This document shows, one piece after another, positions 13,767-14,427 of a stretch of DNA of 14,427 nt (the stretch's first letter is position 1; each line of letters opens with the position of its first letter). The notes beneath the pieces were generated by a model, which saw only the letters and a list, made by a program, of their open reading frames with translations, made no database searches and was not told where the DNA came from. The stretch is from Acidimicrobiia bacterium (GTDB taxonomy: Bacteria > Actinomycetota > Acidimicrobiia > IMCC26256 > JACDBD01), in assembly GCA_031177445.1 (NCBI GenBank), contig JAPSGP010000036.1, positions 1-14,427 of the forward strand, read 5' to 3'. Made by a program: the position numbers and the translations under genes.

Positions 13767-13847
13767 TGCGCCCAGGGAGACTCGAACTCCCACGGACCAC
13801 GGCTCGTAGCACCGGGGAGGGGCCTGCCAACCAGCGCCTGCGGGCAC
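13767..13847 (-). pseudogene. Degenerate tRNA-like element, possibly tRNA-Arg(ACG)
   Basis: On the minus strand a perfect T-arm, GGGAG-TTCGAGT-CTCCC (13791-13775), is followed by acceptor strand TGGGCGC and A. GTGCCCG at 13847-13841 can pair with all seven acceptor bases using two G-U pairs, giving an 81-nt element with a D-arm-like GGC...TTGG...GCC part. The middle contains CTACGAG, like an Arg(ACG) anticodon loop, but its flanks form only two or three pairs and the element is about 5 nt too long for a class I tRNA. No CCA is encoded. I read it as a decayed tRNA, or as a tRNA 3' end left by an integration event. It lies in the 314-nt gap 13598-13911, where I see nothing else. Confidence 0.4.
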
Positions 13848-13911
13848 CGGTCACCGTAGCGCCGGCTCGACGCGACGCCGCCCACCGCTGGTTCGCGCCG
13901 AATCTGGCCGC

Positions 13912-14139
13912 TTAGGCGACCGGTGGGACCAATAGCGCCTTTTCACGCCAGCCAGGCTCGACCTCGTCGAGAGCGCTGGCAACTCTCGCGTAGTCAGGCG
14001 GCAGGAGCACGAAATCGTTTCTCAGCTCGGGGCTTGGAGTTCCAAGCCGCTCCGCAAGACGGCGCACGAGATCCTCGACCTCCCCCCGGTCCGCGCCGGG
14101 GTGGACCGTCCATGCCGCTGGGACCTCCATCTGGGACAT
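13912..14139 (-). CDS. Hypothetical small protein
   Basis: I do not recognise this 75-residue product. It reads like a real soluble protein rather than a shadow frame: MEVPAAWTVHPGADRGEV, an amphipathic helix EDLVRRLAERLG, FVLLPPDYARVASAL and GWREKALLVPP, with balanced acidic, basic and hydrophobic residues and a preference for G/C in third positions. Start choice is uncertain: ATG at 14139 or at 14130 (three residues shorter), neither with a clear ribosome site. There are no Cys residues, signal peptide or membrane segments. It stands alone after the tRNA-like element. Confidence 0.42.
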   Translation of the reverse strand: MSQMEVPAAWTVHPGADRGEVEDLVRRLAERLGTPSPELRNDFVLLPPDYARVASALDEVEPGWREKALLVPPVA

Positions 14140-14427
14140 CGTAGACCGTTGAGCCGGAGCACCCAGCCGAGGCGAGCCGCGCCGGTCTCAGCGCCTGTAC
14201 TTGAGGCGTTGCTAGCGCTCAGGGGTCGGCGGGCGCTCTCGAGCATCTGCCCCGACCTCGATCCCGATGGCAGCCACGCGCTGCCCGCAGTGCACCGCGC
14301 AGCTGGGAGCGGTCTGAGCCGGGCGCAAAGGGACGAGCGCGGAGATGGCGCTCTTCGTTTCGGGTTAGAGCGCGCTGACGAGGTTCGGCTCTGGCGGGGC
14401 TCGTGGTGGGACTTCGAGCTCCGCGCC
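14140..14427. other. Unassigned end of window
   Basis: I see no supportable gene, RNA or repeat here. A plus-strand ATG at 14267 begins with a zinc-ribbon-like CPQC but stops after 16 codons. A gene entering from beyond the window edge cannot be excluded. Confidence 0.4.

Noticed and set aside
13767..13847. The tRNA-like element as tRNA-Sec (selC) for the adjacent candidate selenoprotein
   Set aside because: No UCA anticodon occurs in it, and the long extra arm, 8-bp acceptor and extended D-stem of tRNA-Sec are missing.
14267..14317. ATG followed by a CPQC zinc-ribbon-like motif
   Set aside because: The frame stops after 16 codons and no second CxxC is found in nearby frames.
1..14427. CRISPR arrays, insertion sequences, transposases or phage genes
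   Set aside because: No regularly spaced repeats of CRISPR type, no transposase or integrase motifs and no terminal inverted repeats flanking a gene were found.

Overview
This GC-rich window comes from a bacterium that is most likely an actinobacterium, plausibly of the Thermoleophilia (Solirubrobacterales/Gaiellales) type. The clues are base composition, GTG starts, actinobacterial-style membrane and L,D-transpeptidase proteins, and an actinobacterial flavour to the Calvin-cycle genes. The assignment is an inference; no marker gene in the window fixes it.

Positions 59-7893 (minus strand) hold a compact CO2-fixation cluster. In transcription order it reads: tandem-CBS protein, GlpX-type fructose-1,6-bisphosphatase, class I fructose-bisphosphate aldolase, ComB-like phosphatase, RuBisCO large subunit, RuBisCO small subunit, the red-type RuBisCO activase CbbX, and phosphoribulokinase. 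CbbL, CbbS and CbbX are clearly of the red (IC/ID-like, possibly actinobacterial 'IE') lineage. Phosphoribulokinase makes RuBP, RuBisCO carboxylates it, CbbX clears inhibited active sites, and aldolase plus bisphosphatase serve regeneration. The ComB-like enzyme has no textbook role here. Two AT-rich dyad-bearing gaps, before glpX and before cbbL, are the likely control points. A strong GNRA-capped hairpin follows phosphoribulokinase.

Positions 7894-11479 carry ordinary genes: a DUF3817-like membrane protein, a UspA-like protein (minus strand), an exported L,D-transpeptidase and a patatin-like lipase. The last two look leaderless. A small repeat-rich gap lies at 8369-8675.

Positions 11488-13186 hold two decayed plus-strand genes directly behind the patatin gene. 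One is a class II glutamine amidotransferase with a frameshift, an internal deletion and a stop. The other is a double cyclic-nucleotide-binding-domain protein with about four frameshifts.

The most exciting item is at 13235-13597 (minus strand): a DsrE-family gene whose frame is interrupted once, by TGA, exactly where the family has the first Cys of a CxxC motif. The frame continues for 40 codons after it. A perfect 7-bp hairpin with a GUG loop begins 12 nt after the TGA. This is the layout of a bacterial selenoprotein with a SECIS element. Next to it is a degenerate tRNA-like element (best resemblance tRNA-Arg(ACG)), followed by a possible small hypothetical gene and about 290 bases in which I see nothing convincing.
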